Assembly (NCBI GenBank): GCA_002869165.1
Contig: PKTK01000012.1
Coordinates: 28,748 to 92,747 of the forward strand
From: Candidatus Parcubacteria bacterium
GTDB lineage: Bacteria > Patescibacteria > ABY1 > BM507 > UBA12075
Direction: 5' to 3'
Length of the DNA stretch: 64,000 nucleotides
Positions 8,319 to 15,110 of the stretch are shown piece by piece (the stretch's first letter is position 1; every line of letters begins with the position of its first letter). The position numbers were made by a program, and so were the translations under genes. A model generated the notes under the pieces. It saw only the letters and a list, made by a program, of their open reading frames with translations. It had not been told where the DNA came from and searched no databases.

Positions 8319-8609
8319 TTACAGACTTTGCACTTGCCTATGAAGTTTATTGTCTTCTTCAGCGATTCTTCCAGATCGACAATAATTACTCCATTTTAAA
8401 TTTTCAGTAGCAAGTAACTCACTTTTTTTATCTTTTGACAGTTTTCCTCTTTTACTTGAGAAAATAATATCATTGGCCAATTCTTTCCACTGTTGTCTCT
8501 GATCTTTTGTTGCATTCCTTTCGATGTCGGCTCTTCGCAAATACATCGAAATAATAGCAAAGCTTCCCAAAAGAACAATTCCTACCAAAATAGTTTGCAA
8601 AGCTGTCAT
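8319..8609 (-). CDS. Small single-pass membrane protein
   Basis: A 96-residue protein with one N-terminal membrane helix (residues 5-24, QTILVGIVLLGSFAIISMYL) followed by a highly charged, probably helical cytoplasmic part (RRADIERNATKDQRQQWKEL ... LSKDKKSELL). The strong ribosome-binding site AGGAGGAG lies 6-8 bp before the ATG. No family recognised. A second frame in the same region lacks a ribosome-binding site and was not kept. Confidence 0.7.
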   Translation of the reverse strand: MTALQTILVGIVLLGSFAIISMYLRRADIERNATKDQRQQWKELANDIIFSSKRGKLSKDKKSELLATENLKWSNYCRSGRIAEEDNKLHRQVQSL

Positions 8610-9217
8610 TTTCTCTCCTCCTGTTTCAAAAAATATGATTCACAAATCTTTTTTCTAAACTTTCACACCCCTTTTTCTTTAATAGAAAATTATAGATTCC
8701 AAATATATCTTTTCTCCTTTTTAAATTTTAAAATGAGCTGTTTTATTATTTTATAATAATAATTATTATCATTTTTCTATTTTTTTGTCAATCAAAATTT
8801 TACCTGAAACTTTTCACAAAAAACAGCCGCTTTCGGAAATGCTCTTCTTGTTATAAACGGGTAATTCCCCTTCGTTTCACTTCGAAGGGACACAGCGGGA
8901 GTTAAATGGGCTCTCGCATGTTTTCAAACTCGAACACATATTTTTTATTATTTATTATTTGTACTGCCAAGCTACTCTTGATTAAATATTTTTCACTTCT
9001 ACCACAAAGGGGTTGATTCGATACACAGCTCATAATACAAAAAAAACCTTTTTCGAGGTTACTTCTGTATTATGAGCTCCAAACGCGATGGTAGTCAAAC
9101 CTGTTTATATCAATTATTGCTGGAAGTAAAAATAATATAAAGAATGCTAAGTTGTTACAATAAATAAAATAGCCAAAATTAGGTAAATATGTAATTTGAA
9201 TAAAAATTACGTTATGC
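8610..9217. other. Gene-poor stretch with GC-rich hairpins
   Basis: About 600 bp without a supportable gene. It contains two adjacent hairpins of higher GC than the surroundings, CCCTTCG/CGAAGGG at 8868-8889 and GCGGGAG/CTCTCGC at 8895-8917. A larger inverted repeat follows at 9027-9075 (arms AGCTCATAATAC / GTATTATGAGCT) enclosing a minus-strand AACCTCGAAAAAGGTT hairpin with eight Ts. It may be a small RNA locus or the remains of a mobile element; no known RNA family was recognised. Confidence 0.45.
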
Positions 9218-9246
9218 TTGACAAAATATTTATTATGTGGTATATT
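9218..9246 (+). promoter_or_regulatory. Sigma-70 promoter for the 186-residue membrane protein
   Basis: TTGACA at 9218-9223, a 17-bp spacer, TATATT at 9241-9246; close to consensus and about 65 bp before the next start codon. Confidence 0.8.
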
Positions 9247-9314
9247 AATATATAAACATTGTTAATTTTTTTATATAAACAAACAAATAAACGCTCATTA
9301 CAAGGAGAAATTAA

Positions 9315-9875
9315 ATGGAAAAAACAATCGTTTTGTCGAGTACACAGAAAGGTTACATATCAGATTACTTCTGGGCAATCATCTGGTCTGTGGGATTATG
9401 GATTTTTGCATCATGGTGTTGTAGTTTTTATGAAACCATGATGGACTCATATGCCCCGTTTCAGTTTCTTGTATTTATTTTTGGGGTTTTGACTTACATC
9501 GCAATAGCAGCTATCGCCCTGTACAACATCCATTCGGCCATATATAAAACCAGGACAGTAGACACCTTTTATCTGAATGATAAAGGATATTGGAATAAAC
9601 TTTCCAGTAACAGCTACGGATTCCCGTTTTCAAAATCAAACAAGCAAGTTGTCTTTGACAGAATCATCCACATTGATGTTGACCAAGGAAGTATTTGTCG
9701 AATTTTGAATACGGGAATCCTGAAAGTCAAAATGATTACCTTCACCAATGCGGATTCTAAGGAAGAAGACTGGAATATTTACGGTATCAAAAATCCTTAT
9801 GACCGAAAAGCCGAACTTGAAAAGGCTCTTTTGGACCATGAAGGATTAATGGTAAAAATGTCTGCTGACAAATAG
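9315..9875 (+). CDS. Two-helix membrane protein with PH-like cytoplasmic domain
   Basis: A 186-residue protein with two membrane helices (about 20-40 and 50-72, PFQFLVFIFGVLTYIAIAAI). A soluble C-terminal part follows with alternating strands (TVDTFYLNDKGYWNKL, RIIHIDVDQGSICRILNTG, ILKVKMITFTNADS) and a final helix (RKAELEKALLDHEG). This is the pattern of bacterial PH-domain (bPH2/YdbS-like) proteins; the assignment is by pattern only. The ribosome-binding site AAGGAGA is 7 bp upstream, the promoter is near-consensus and the terminator strong, so it is a monocistronic, probably well expressed gene. Confidence 0.7.
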   Translation: MEKTIVLSSTQKGYISDYFWAIIWSVGLWIFASWCCSFYETMMDSYAPFQFLVFIFGVLTYIAIAAIALYNIHSAIYKTRTVDTFYLNDKGYWNKLSSNSYGFPFSKSNKQVVFDRIIHIDVDQGSICRILNTGILKVKMITFTNADSKEEDWNIYGIKNPYDRKAELEKALLDHEGLMVKMSADK

Positions 9876-9900
9876 TATTTATTCCATTTTTCTTCAACAA

Positions 9901-9930
9901 AAGCCCTCAGTTTTGATCGAGGGCTTTTTT
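9901..9930 (+). terminator. Intrinsic terminator
   Basis: Stem AAGCCCTC / GAGGGCTT with a 10-nt loop, followed by six Ts. Confidence 0.9.
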
Positions 9931-9981
9931 CTTTTCAATTATATTGTTTTTAGACAATAAATAAAATGATATACTAAATAT

Positions 9982-10170
9982 ATGAGCAAAAAATATAAAC
10001 AAGAAAAACTAGAACAAAGATATAAAGCAATTTTTTCAACCTCAAAAAGCAAAATAGATTTTCCCTTTTTTCTGGCAATTAACGAATATGTAAAATCTAT
10101 TGACCAAGATGATTATTTGAGAAATTTGATGTATCGGTCAAAGCCATTTGTAAAAATCAAATCCATATAA
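9982..10170 (+). CDS. Small hypothetical protein, probably leaderless
   Basis: A 62-residue basic protein (KKYKQEKLEQRYKAIF, DFPFFLAINEYVKSI). A TATACT box ends about 7 bp before the ATG, so the transcript would begin at or near the start codon. No family recognised. It could be the N-terminal remnant of a longer gene, since the next 100 bases contain a large palindrome rather than coding sequence. Confidence 0.45.
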   Translation: MSKKYKQEKLEQRYKAIFSTSKSKIDFPFFLAINEYVKSIDQDDYLRNLMYRSKPFVKIKSI

Positions 10171-10259
10171 TTTACTAATTGAAAGAGGTCTATCCGGCAA
10201 CTGACATAAACCAAGTTTTCAAAAATAAAATATCAATATCAGATCTTTAATCATAGGGC

Positions 10260-10309
10260 TCTGTAATAGTGTCATCTATAGTGTACACTATAGATGACAC
10301 TATTACAGA
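10260..10309. repeat. 50-bp perfect palindrome inside a larger inverted repeat
   Basis: Perfect mirror symmetry about 10284/10285 (arms begin TCTGTAATAGTGTCATCTAT). It is flanked by a further pair TCAATATCA (10234-10242) and TGATATTGA (10312-10320), so the whole element spans about 10234-10320. No coding potential. It resembles a MITE-like or cruciform-forming element. Confidence 0.85.
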
Positions 10310-10335
10310 TATGATATTGAATGCCTAATACAAAA

Positions 10336-10361
10336 AAACAAGCTCTTTCGAGCTTGTTTTT
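10336..10361 (-). terminator. Terminator behind the second tRNA-Gly tail
   Basis: Stem AAACAAGCTC / GAGCTTGTTT with a short TTTC loop, T-rich on the minus strand. It lies just beyond the duplicated tRNA tail. Confidence 0.85.
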
Positions 10362-10369
10362 ATATTCTG

Positions 10370-10403
10370 AGCGGGTAACGGGAATCGAAGTGGCGGAAGC
10401 CAC
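10370..10403 (-). repeat. Duplicated 3' tail of tRNA-Gly with adjoining 14-nt hairpin
   Basis: On the minus strand: hairpin GTGGC-TTCC-GCCAC (10390-10403) directly followed by TTCGATTCCCGTTACCCGCT (10370-10389). The latter is identical over 20 nt to the T-loop-to-discriminator part of the tRNA-Gly gene at 10557-10576. The offset between copies is 187 bp. The encoded CCA of the true gene is replaced by CAG. The same arrangement occurs behind tRNA-Leu and tmRNA. Confidence 0.85.
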
Positions 10404-10519
10404 ACACCATCACTTATTTATGTTTTTTTATCTTAAATTCAATAATCTTTTATTTTTATATTCTATTATTTAAATACGCTTCTCAATCAGATTCATTACC
10501 GAAACTCACTCAGAAATAA

Positions 10520-10547
10520 CAAAACAGCTCTGTTCGAGCTGTCTTGT
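10520..10547 (-). terminator. tRNA-Gly terminator
   Basis: Stem AAACAGCTC(T) / GAGCTGT(C)TT just after the tRNA 3' end, with a T-rich run on the minus strand. Confidence 0.75.
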
Positions 10548-10553
10548 TATTTC

Positions 10554-10628
10554 TGGAGCGGGTAACGGGAATCGAACCCGTCTATCCACCTTGGCAAGGT
10601 GATGTAATAGCCACTATACCATACCCGC
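10554..10628 (-). tRNA. tRNA-Gly (anticodon GCC), CCA encoded
   Basis: On the minus strand the acceptor GCGGGTA pairs with TACCCGC; the anticodon arm is CACCT-TGCCA-AGGTG giving anticodon GCC; the T-arm is ACGGG-TTCGATT-CCCGT. The discriminator is T and CCA is encoded (10554-10556). A second copy of the 3' 20 nt lies 187 bp downstream. Confidence 0.95.
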
Positions 10629-10740
10629 AAGTTTATAATTTTCAATTTCAAAACAAATAAGTTCTTTTTGAAAAGAAAAGAAAAGGCTTTTGGCCTTAAC
10701 TAAATGTATTATAGATAATATTTTAATATTTGGCAAGGGC

Positions 10741-10769
10741 TTGATTTTGTTTTAAAATTAGGATATAAT
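10741..10769 (+). promoter_or_regulatory. Promoter of smpB
   Basis: TTGATT (10741-10746), a 17-bp spacer, TATAAT (10764-10769), 40 bp before the smpB start. Confidence 0.75.
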
Positions 10770-10809
10770 CAGACAGATATGTCAATTATGACATAAATGT
10801 ATAAAAAAT

Positions 10810-11271
10810 ATGCCAGTACTAGCAATAAACAAAAGAGCGAAATTTGATTATGAAATCATCTCATCTCATGAGGCTGGGGTTGTTTTGTTTGGGCATGAAG
10901 TTAAATCTATTAAAACTAGAAAGCCAAGCATGAAAGGCTCTTTTGTTACTATTAAGTCTAGTGGTAAAAATGCTGAATTATTTTTGACCAATTGCCATAT
11001 CTCTCTTTATGATAAGACTACTACTGTAGAAAACTACAATCCCGAAAGACCAAGAAAACTTCTAATGCATAGAAAAGAGATTGATAAATTAATTGGCAAA
11101 AAACAAGAACAAGGACTGACCCTGGTGCCGATAAAAATATATACCAAAGGCAATCTGATTAAACTTGAGTTCGGAGTGGGTAGAGGAAAAAAGAAACATG
11201 ATAAGCGTGAAGATATAAAAAAGAGAGATACAGACAGACAGATCAGACGAGTAATGAAAGAAAGAAGGTAA
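10810..11271 (+). CDS. smpB: SsrA-binding protein SmpB
   Basis: SmpB binds the tRNA-like domain of tmRNA and delivers it to ribosomes stalled on broken messages. The 153-residue length is typical. Seen: the N-terminal NKRAKFDYEIISSHEAGVVL, GHEVKSIKTRKPSMKGSFV, the central NCHISLYDKTTTVENYNPER, RKLLMHRKEIDKL, IYTKGNLIKLEFGVGRGKKKHDKRE, and a basic C-terminal tail (IRRVMKERR) that enters the mRNA channel. The tmRNA gene lies about 100 bp downstream on the same strand, which supports the assignment. Confidence 0.98.
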   Translation: MPVLAINKRAKFDYEIISSHEAGVVLFGHEVKSIKTRKPSMKGSFVTIKSSGKNAELFLTNCHISLYDKTTTVENYNPERPRKLLMHRKEIDKLIGKKQEQGLTLVPIKIYTKGNLIKLEFGVGRGKKKHDKREDIKKRDTDRQIRRVMKERR

Positions 11272-11376
11272 TATTTTGTCATTCCCTACCGGAAATGACA
11301 AAATTTTGAACATTAAAAATTAAATATATAAATTGTTTAAAAATTTAAAATAACATAATTTAAAATTTTTAATTTT

Positions 11377-11764
11377 GGGGATGCTGGGTTTCGATAGAGA
11401 GACTATCATTTTGCATTCGAGATGAGTTCGTGGGAGTCTCATAAAAACTTTCACACCTAAATAAGTGCAAAAAATGTACTAGCAAAAGCTAAAGCTGCTT
11501 TCAGCATGCCAGCTTTTGCACCTGTTGTCGCTTAAAATTGCCACAACCATCCGACTTCTTGATGTCTAGTAGGGAAGACCCGGGTGTCATATCACTAGAC
11601 TGGACCCGAGTGTGCGGTTAACTTTGGTCGAGATTTATCAAACTGCTCGCTGTTTATTTTTTTGTTTGGTTTTTAGATAAACAGTTAAATCACAAACTAA
11701 TCTAGTCTTCGTAAAATTGTAAAATGTAACTTTCTAGACGCGAGTTCAACTCTCGCCATCTCCA
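11377..11764 (+). ncRNA. ssrA: Transfer-messenger RNA (tmRNA)
   Basis: The tRNA-like ends are clear: 5' GGGGATG pairs with 3' CATCTCC (11757-11763), and the T-arm is GCGAG-TTCAACT-CTCGC. After the discriminator A the gene reads CAA, not CCA; the element inserted here supplies this changed end. The tag reading frame probably starts at GCA 11467 (preceded by ATAAGT, as in E. coli TAGTC-GCA) and ends at TAA 11533-11535. The tag begins AKNVLAKAKA and ends PAFAPVVA (22 residues). A start at GCA 11482 is possible and would give 17 residues. The C-terminal VVA differs from the common LAA. Pseudoknot segments follow in the GC-rich part. Confidence 0.93.
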
Positions 11765-11765
11765 C
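11743..11765. other. attL of the tmRNA-integrated element
   Basis: The 23-bp sequence from AGTTCAACTC to CTCCAC is repeated exactly at 20384-20406. It covers the T-loop to the 3' end of tmRNA, the standard target of tyrosine integrases. The integrase stop codon (11746-11748, minus strand) lies inside this core. Confidence 0.92.
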
Positions 11766-12945
11766 AATCAGAAGCAGAACCGAAAGGTTCTGTTTTTGGT
11801 TTATTGTTAGCATTAAACTGGACTCCTAATGACTTCATAATATCTACAAATTGAGCCTTGTTTATTTGCTCACTGTCCATATACTGTCCTTTTTTAGACA
11901 AAAGCTTGATTGAGTCCTCTAAAGTTGAAGGTGAAAGATGGGCGTATCGCATCGTAGTGGAGACACTGCTGTGTCCCATTAACTTTTGAATAACGACTAT
12001 TGGACAGCCTTTCATCGCCAGATGACTGGCAAAACTGTGACGAAGGGCGTGCCACATAATCTTTCTGTCTTCCTTATTTTTTAGGTCTAAATTGCTTATA
12101 GCTTTTTTTAATGCCCTACGAGCGAGGTTTTCCTCAAGAAAGTTTCCATTTTTGTCTGTAAAAACAAAACCTTTTGATTTTTTCCTTCTTTCAAATATTT
12201 CACGAACCTCATAATCAAAAGGAATATGTCTTTCCTTGCTGTTTTTTGGCACTCCTAATATATTTCGGTAGAAAGACTTTCTGACTGAAATAACATTCGT
12301 CTCAAAATTTATATCTGACCAACTTAATGCACGAATTTCGCCATAACGAAGTCCTGTTCGCAAAACAAGCAATATCATATCTTTTAACATCCCATCAGTT
12401 GAACTTAATAATAAATCACTTTCTTCAAATGAAAGAAAATCATAATCTTGTGGAGGGACTTTTAAAAGTTTTATTTTAGGTTTCTTTTCAAGTTCGCTCC
12501 ACTCAACCGCAAATTTAAGTATCGTGTTTAGAACAGTGATGTGTTCATTGATAGTCTTGTTGGCTAATCCCTTATTTTTGTTTAATGCCTTAAACTCTTC
12601 TATATTTAAACTTGTAATTAAATCCAGTTTTTTCTTTCCAAAAAAGGGGATGAGGTGCTTATTGAGAATGCTTGCCCTACCACGCACTCCTGAAATTTTA
12701 CAATTATTCTTCACATAAACTTCGTGCCATTTCCAGGCAAATTTTTCAAATACTTCAACTTCCTTTTGCACTTTCTTAACAAAAGGATTTTCACCCTTTA
12801 CCAATTTTTGCATTATCAATCTTTCAAAAGCTAAAGCTCCGTTTCTACTATTTTCAGGAGACTTCTTTCTGTATCTTTTACCTTGGTAACGAATATCAAT
12901 GAACCACTTATTATTGGTGGTGTGTTTATTTTTTATTACTGCCAT
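11746..12945 (-). CDS. int: Tyrosine recombinase / integrase of the tmRNA element
   Basis: Site-specific recombinase of the phage-integrase family. The start is taken at ATG 12943-12945 (MAVIKNKHTTNN) because the longer frame adds only a hydrophobic stretch overlapping the previous gene. Domains: an AP2-like arm-binding N-terminus with WFIDIRYQGKRYRKKSPE; a SAM-like core-binding domain (about residues 65-150); and a catalytic domain with RTGLRYGEIRAL (first Arg), HALRHSFASHLA (His-x-x-Arg), MGHSSVSTTMRYAHL (Gly-His and the Tyr nucleophile). The C-terminal tail is encoded by the att core, so the gene stays intact on excision. It overlaps the excisionase-like gene by 20 bp. Confidence 0.95.
   Translation of the reverse strand: MAVIKNKHTTNNKWFIDIRYQGKRYRKKSPENSRNGALAFERLIMQKLVKGENPFVKKVQKEVEVFEKFAWKWHEVYVKNNCKISGVRGRASILNKHLIPFFGKKKLDLITSLNIEEFKALNKNKGLANKTINEHITVLNTILKFAVEWSELEKKPKIKLLKVPPQDYDFLSFEESDLLLSSTDGMLKDMILLVLRTGLRYGEIRALSWSDINFETNVISVRKSFYRNILGVPKNSKERHIPFDYEVREIFERRKKSKGFVFTDKNGNFLEENLARRALKKAISNLDLKNKEDRKIMWHALRHSFASHLAMKGCPIVVIQKLMGHSSVSTTMRYAHLSPSTLEDSIKLLSKKGQYMDSEQINKAQFVDIMKSLGVQFNANNKPKTEPFGSASDCGDGES
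11775..11797 (+). terminator. tmRNA terminator brought in by the element
   Basis: CAGAACC-GAAA-GGTTCTG followed by five Ts, 10 bp after the tmRNA 3' end. It lies within the C-terminal codons of the integrase, read on the opposite strand. Confidence 0.85.
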
Positions 12946-13141
12946 ATACATCTTCAATACTGTCAATATTAAAACTATTTTTGACCTTATCAAGATTAAA
13001 ACGGATTTGTCTGCCGACTTTAAAAAAAGGAATTTTGCGTTCTGTTACAAGACGATAAACAGTTGTAACAGAAACTTGCAACTCATCAGCAAGTTCTTCA
13101 CCCTTTAAAAAATCTTTAGTTTTATTATATTCAGTATTCAT
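12926..13141 (-). CDS. Excisionase-like small HTH protein
   Basis: A 71-residue protein of the HTH_17/MerR-like excisionase type: GEELADELQVSVTTVYRLV is the helix-turn-helix, followed by a wing KIPFFKVGRQIRFNLDKV. Such proteins steer the integrase towards excision. It lies directly upstream of, and overlaps, the integrase gene. A stable hairpin precedes it (13157-13198). The family is clear; the excisionase role is inferred from position. Confidence 0.85.
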   Translation of the reverse strand: MNTEYNKTKDFLKGEELADELQVSVTTVYRLVTERKIPFFKVGRQIRFNLDKVKNSFNIDSIEDVYGSNKK

Positions 13142-13156
13142 TACAATTTTTAAGGA

Positions 13157-13198
13157 GCAACATAGAGCCGACGGGTGATGTCGGGTGGACTATGTCGC
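13157..13198 (-). other. Stable hairpin upstream of xis-int
   Basis: GCAACATAG (13157-13165) pairs with CTATGTCGC (13190-13198), and the inner GCCGAC with GTCGGGT, loop GGGTGAT. It is GC-rich compared with its surroundings and lies 16 bp before the xis start codon. It may be a regulatory RNA structure or a protein-binding site such as an origin; no family recognised. Confidence 0.6.
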
Positions 13199-13231
13199 AA
13201 CCTTATCACAATTTTTATTAAATTCAAATAT

Positions 13232-14107
13232 CTAATTTCTATTTAAATATTTTTCTAAAATTTTCTCCATTTCTCTTTTTTCTTCCTCTGTAATCTCTAC
13301 TGATTTATTTATATCTGCAATTACATCCAAAAAATCATTTTCAGCCAAATTTTCATTCATTATACTACCTCTTTTATTAAGTTTATTGTAAAAATCAATA
13401 ATGGTAATTATACTTTCATTTTCCAGAAATTTTTTAATTTCATTTTTATAGTCATCAACCAGCTCCCAGTCGGATTTTTTAATAAAATTTATATCATAAT
13501 TTGAATGTATTAAATCAATTAAGTATAAATGCTTTTGAATGTGTTTAATTGCTTTTACTGTGTTTACTAATTTTCTTTGAAAAATAATATTTGGCTGGTT
13601 GTTTGGCTCAAGCTCTTCTGGCTCAACACCTTGAGGCGAAAAATAATCAATAAGCTTGATTACATCAAAACCTAAATAATTTTTATCATCAAAAATTTCT
13701 TCTATTTTTTTGAACACCCTGTCAGCATCCTCTTGGTCTAAACTTTCATTCAATAAATTATAAATTTTCTCTAAATTATTTTCTTCTTTTCTTAATAAAA
13801 TAAGTTTTACATCAAGCCCAATTATAAAAGTGTTTAAACTATTTAAAGCTGATTTATAATTTAAATATGCGGTTTGTAAATCCAGGATTATATAAGTAAA
13901 ACTATTATAAAAAGCAATTAGCTTATTATATTCTTCAACTTCTCTTGGGGTGGTGCAAATACCATTCTCCAGCCTCTCTTGCTCTAAAACGCTTATTATT
14001 CGCTCTCCACCATCAGTAACTGAATTATTATTGGCAAACAATAACTCCACTTTCTCTTTAAAGGGTAAATTTTTTGATAAATTTTTAAAATCAATTTTGC
14101 TCTTCAT
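13232..14107 (-). CDS. Hypothetical protein of the integrative element, 291 residues
   Basis: A soluble, largely helical, acidic protein with long charged helices (FKEKVELLFANNNS, DRVFKKIEEIFDD, ITEEEKREMEKILEKYLNRN). No signal peptide, membrane helix or catalytic motif seen, and no family recognised. It starts 4 bp after the stop of the upstream Zn-finger protein, so the two are co-transcribed. The tight spacing and position next to int-xis suggest an element-maintenance role; this is inference. Confidence 0.65.
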   Translation of the reverse strand: MKSKIDFKNLSKNLPFKEKVELLFANNNSVTDGGERIISVLEQERLENGICTTPREVEEYNKLIAFYNSFTYIILDLQTAYLNYKSALNSLNTFIIGLDVKLILLRKEENNLEKIYNLLNESLDQEDADRVFKKIEEIFDDKNYLGFDVIKLIDYFSPQGVEPEELEPNNQPNIIFQRKLVNTVKAIKHIQKHLYLIDLIHSNYDINFIKKSDWELVDDYKNEIKKFLENESIITIIDFYNKLNKRGSIMNENLAENDFLDVIADINKSVEITEEEKREMEKILEKYLNRN

Positions 14108-14111
14108 ATGT

Positions 14112-14489
14112 TTAGTTTAATTTTATTTTCTTTTTAACCACTATTGCTTCAATGGTTTCAATTTTTGACTTGATAGATATTTGCTCATAAGCTTTTAGTA
14201 GTTGCCCAGAAAGAACTCCGATGCAGTTGGCAGTTTTGTTATCCATTCTTCCTCCTCTAACCTCATTTATTACTTCGTTTAGTAGAGAAATTATATCCTC
14301 TGCTTGTTTAATCTCTATGGGATGTAAGTTGTGTTTAATTAAATTTTTATTTGCAATACCACCATTTCTGCGAGCTTGCATTTTTTCTTTTTCAGATATT
14401 TTTTCACTGTGCCAAAAACAGTGCTGTTCTCCTTTCAATGCCCGTGATAAACATTGACCTCCTTTTTCTTTTTTGTGTTCACATTGCAT
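14112..14489 (-). CDS. Element protein with N-terminal Cys/His Zn-binding motif
   Basis: A 125-residue protein. Cys3, His5, Cys13, Cys24 and His27 (QCEHKKEKGGQCLSRA, EQHCFWHSE) form a compact Zn-finger-like knuckle of the kind seen in small phage and element proteins. A basic stretch RRNGGIANKN and two helices follow. It may bind nucleic acid. It is the first gene of a pair with the 291-residue protein. Confidence 0.65.
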   Translation of the reverse strand: MQCEHKKEKGGQCLSRALKGEQHCFWHSEKISEKEKMQARRNGGIANKNLIKHNLHPIEIKQAEDIISLLNEVINEVRGGRMDNKTANCIGVLSGQLLKAYEQISIKSKIETIEAIVVKKKIKLN

Positions 14490-14607
14490 ATAAGTTAACT
14501 TATGGGGGGGCTATATTGTTACTCTATTGTTTGTTTATTTAACCTTAAAGGAGATAACTATATAGTTCCTATATTTAGTATTATAGTAATATACTACTGT
14601 TCTATAA

Positions 14608-14952
14608 TTAAAAATTAATTTTATCCACTTCAATTTCCGTGTCATTATCACGAATACTTTTGCCTATTAAATAGTTATCATACTCTTCGCTAAACTGATT
14701 TAATGCTTTTTTTGTCAATTCGTCCCAAAATATTTTATCTTCTGTAAAAAATATTTTCTTCCATTTTTTGTCCCCATAAGGCACGGACGGAGGGTAAAGA
14801 ACAAATTGTTGGGTATTAGTTTCAAATTTTGATTTACGAATTGTAAATCCGTTGATTTCAAATTGAGCAACTAACATTGTTCCGATTGCTGGCAATTTTT
14901 CATCATCACGATAAGTAAATTTAAAATTTACATCCTCAATGCTAATTTTCAT
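14608..14952 (-). CDS. Hypothetical protein of the integrative element, 114 residues
   Basis: A soluble beta-rich N-terminal half (MKISIEDVNFKFTYRDDEKL, MLVAQFEINGFTIRKSKFE), a loop FVLYPPSVPYGDKKWKKIFF and a C-terminal helix. The motif pattern (strands, then a PPS-x-P-x-G-D-K-K-W segment) recalls single-strand-binding or SpoVG-like folds: SpoVG has a similar start and a P-S loop. The resemblance is by eye only. Confidence 0.55.
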   Translation of the reverse strand: MKISIEDVNFKFTYRDDEKLPAIGTMLVAQFEINGFTIRKSKFETNTQQFVLYPPSVPYGDKKWKKIFFTEDKIFWDELTKKALNQFSEEYDNYLIGKSIRDNDTEIEVDKINF

Positions 14953-15110
14953 AAAAATATATTAATAATTAAAAAACCTATACTAATTATATTATTAGTA
15001 TAGGCTATAAATATTGGCTAAAAATAATAGGTTACATTATTTATTTTTTTAATCAATTTTGTAAATTATTAATAAATTCCACTATAATAAATAATCTAAC
15101 GGGTTACATT

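Larger units (their letters stand above)
10171..10553. other. Non-coding stretch downstream of tRNA-Gly
   Basis: Holds the 50-bp palindrome, a terminator (10336-10361), the second copy of the tRNA-Gly 3' tail with its hairpin (10370-10403), an AT-rich linker, and the tRNA-Gly terminator (10520-10547). No gene seen. Confidence 0.6.

Noticed and set aside
9027..9075. A fourth tRNA-tail unit
   Set aside because: The terminator-like hairpin and GGAGCTCA end look similar, but no tRNA tail or matching tRNA gene could be identified.
9259..9441. 60-codon frame overlapping the start of the 186-residue membrane protein
   Set aside because: Other frame, no ribosome-binding site; the 186-residue frame has an AAGGAGA site and membrane-protein composition.
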